This document shows positions 63,482 to 64,000 of a stretch of 64,000 bases of DNA, one piece after another (position 1 is the first letter of the stretch; the number at the start of each line of letters is the position of its first letter). The stretch lies in NCBI RefSeq assembly GCF_003989665.1, contig NZ_RZIJ01000005.1:186001-250000 (forward strand), written 5' to 3'. A program made the position numbers and the translations under genes. Origin of the DNA: Azospirillum doebereinerae (GTDB lineage: Bacteria; Pseudomonadota; Alphaproteobacteria; Azospirillales; Azospirillaceae). The notes under the pieces were generated by a model. That model did no database searches. It was given only the letters and a program-made list of their open reading frames with translations, and was not told where the DNA came from.

Positions 63482-64000
63482 ATGATCCGCGCCCTTCTCG
63501 TTCTTCTCGCCCTGCTGCCGGCCGTCGCCGCCGGGGCCGACACGCCCGTTGCGCCCACCCACGGCATCGCCATGCACGGGGACCTGCGGCTTCCGCCGGG
63601 CTTCGCGGCGCTGCCCTACGTCAACCCGGCCGCGCCCAAGGGCGGCACCATCCGGCAGGCCGCCACCGGCGGCTTCGACACGCTGAACCCGCATGTGGTG
63701 AAGGGCGTGCCGGCGCTGGGGCTGGGGCTGACCTTCGAGAGCCTGCTGACGCGCTCGTGGGACGAGCCTTTCTCGCTCTACGGCCTGCTGGCGGAGAGCC
63801 TGGAGGTCGCCGAGGACCGATCGGCCGTGATCTTCCACCTGAACCCGAAGGCGCGCTGGCACGACGGAACGCCGCTGACGGCCGACGACGTGCTGTTCTC
63901 CCTGGCGGTGCAGCGGGAGCACGGCACCCCCAACCGCCGCCTGTTCTACGCCAAGGTCGTGACCGCCGAGGCGCCCGACGCGCGGACCGTTCGCTTCGTC
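63482..64000 (+). CDS. YejA-like extracellular solute-binding protein (3' end outside window)
   Basis: The first 173 codons of a periplasmic binding protein of the peptide class. The signal peptide MIRALLVLLALLPAVAAGA is followed by HGIAMHGDLRLPPGFAALPY, VNPAAPKGGTIRQAATGGFD, TLNPHVVKG and ESLLTRSWDEPFSLYGLLAESL, which is YejA wording. DGTPLTADDVLFSLAVQ continues the SBP family 5 fold. The frame is open to the end of the window. Starts at ATG 63482 with AAGGG upstream. Whether YejBEF transporter genes follow is not visible. Confidence 0.9.
   Translation, partial: MIRALLVLLALLPAVAAGADTPVAPTHGIAMHGDLRLPPGFAALPYVNPAAPKGGTIRQAATGGFDTLNPHVVKGVPALGLGLTFESLLTRSWDEPFSLYGLLAESLEVAEDRSAVIFHLNPKARWHDGTPLTADDVLFSLAVQREHGTPNRRLFYAKVVTAEAPDARTVRFV

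Overview
The window is a high-GC, gene-dense chromosomal stretch from an alphaproteobacterium. It most resembles the Rhodospirillales, and an Azospirillum-like genome is my best guess. The basis is family content and gene order read by eye: the rsmI-yraN-lipoprotein block, DUF3576, intracellular PHB depolymerase, alphaproteobacterial-style porins, many sensory proteins and strong G/C third-position bias. No database search was possible. I saw no rRNA, tRNA, CRISPR array, insertion sequence or prophage.

Layout. 1-3.9 kb: end of a LolD-like ABC ATPase with its FtsX-type permease, then a Bax-inhibitor-1 family membrane protein. 3.9-6 kb: a methyltransferase and a membrane GGDEF protein. 6-14 kb: the protein-quality block dnaJ, dnaK, grpE and hrcA, all on the minus strand, interrupted by a small unknown gene, a DUF1848 protein and a lone CheY. 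14-16.5 kb: creatininase family protein and ComM/YifB. 16.5-20.1 kb: an accessory-looking island with an AT-richer leader, a strong sigma70 promoter, a 64-aa charged protein, a strong terminator and a 967-aa protein of unknown function. That protein carries a recognisable papain-like Cys-His-Asp core and is the best candidate for an undescribed system. 20.2-25.1 kb: TAP-like hydrolase, several small ORFs, MarR regulator, TrpS with a cysteine-less pyroglutamyl-peptidase homologue, and a 23-aa amphipathic peptide gene. 25.1-34.4 kb: housekeeping (gshB, SirB1-like, yraN, rsmI, LpoA-like lipoprotein, holA, lptE, leuS, DUF3576). 34.7-37.3 kb: two paralogous porins. 37.4-43.9 kb: secreted protein, PLP-binding protein, L,D-transpeptidase, RibA, a truncated glycosyltransferase-like protein, an OmpR-family regulator and a DNA-binding-like coiled-coil protein. 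44-50 kb: MBL hydrolase, DJ-1/PfpI homologue lacking its cysteine, chemoreceptor and a PAS histidine kinase. 50-53.2 kb: a degenerate peptide-type ABC transporter operon. 53.4-58 kb: phospholipase D-VTT fusion, an EEP phosphodiesterase and PHB depolymerase. 58-64 kb: an acyl-CoA-synthetase/GNAT protein, lactate dehydrogenase, a FitAB toxin-antitoxin pair, pyrophosphatase and the start of a YejA-like solute-binding protein.

Genes that probably work together are DnaK/DnaJ/GrpE under HrcA, the RsmI/YraN/LpoA cell-envelope cluster, LptE overlapping LeuS, the translationally coupled ABC operon, the PLD-VTT/EEP pair and FitAB. Start sites were chosen from visible ribosome binding sites and family lengths; several are TTG or GTG and are marked as uncertain.
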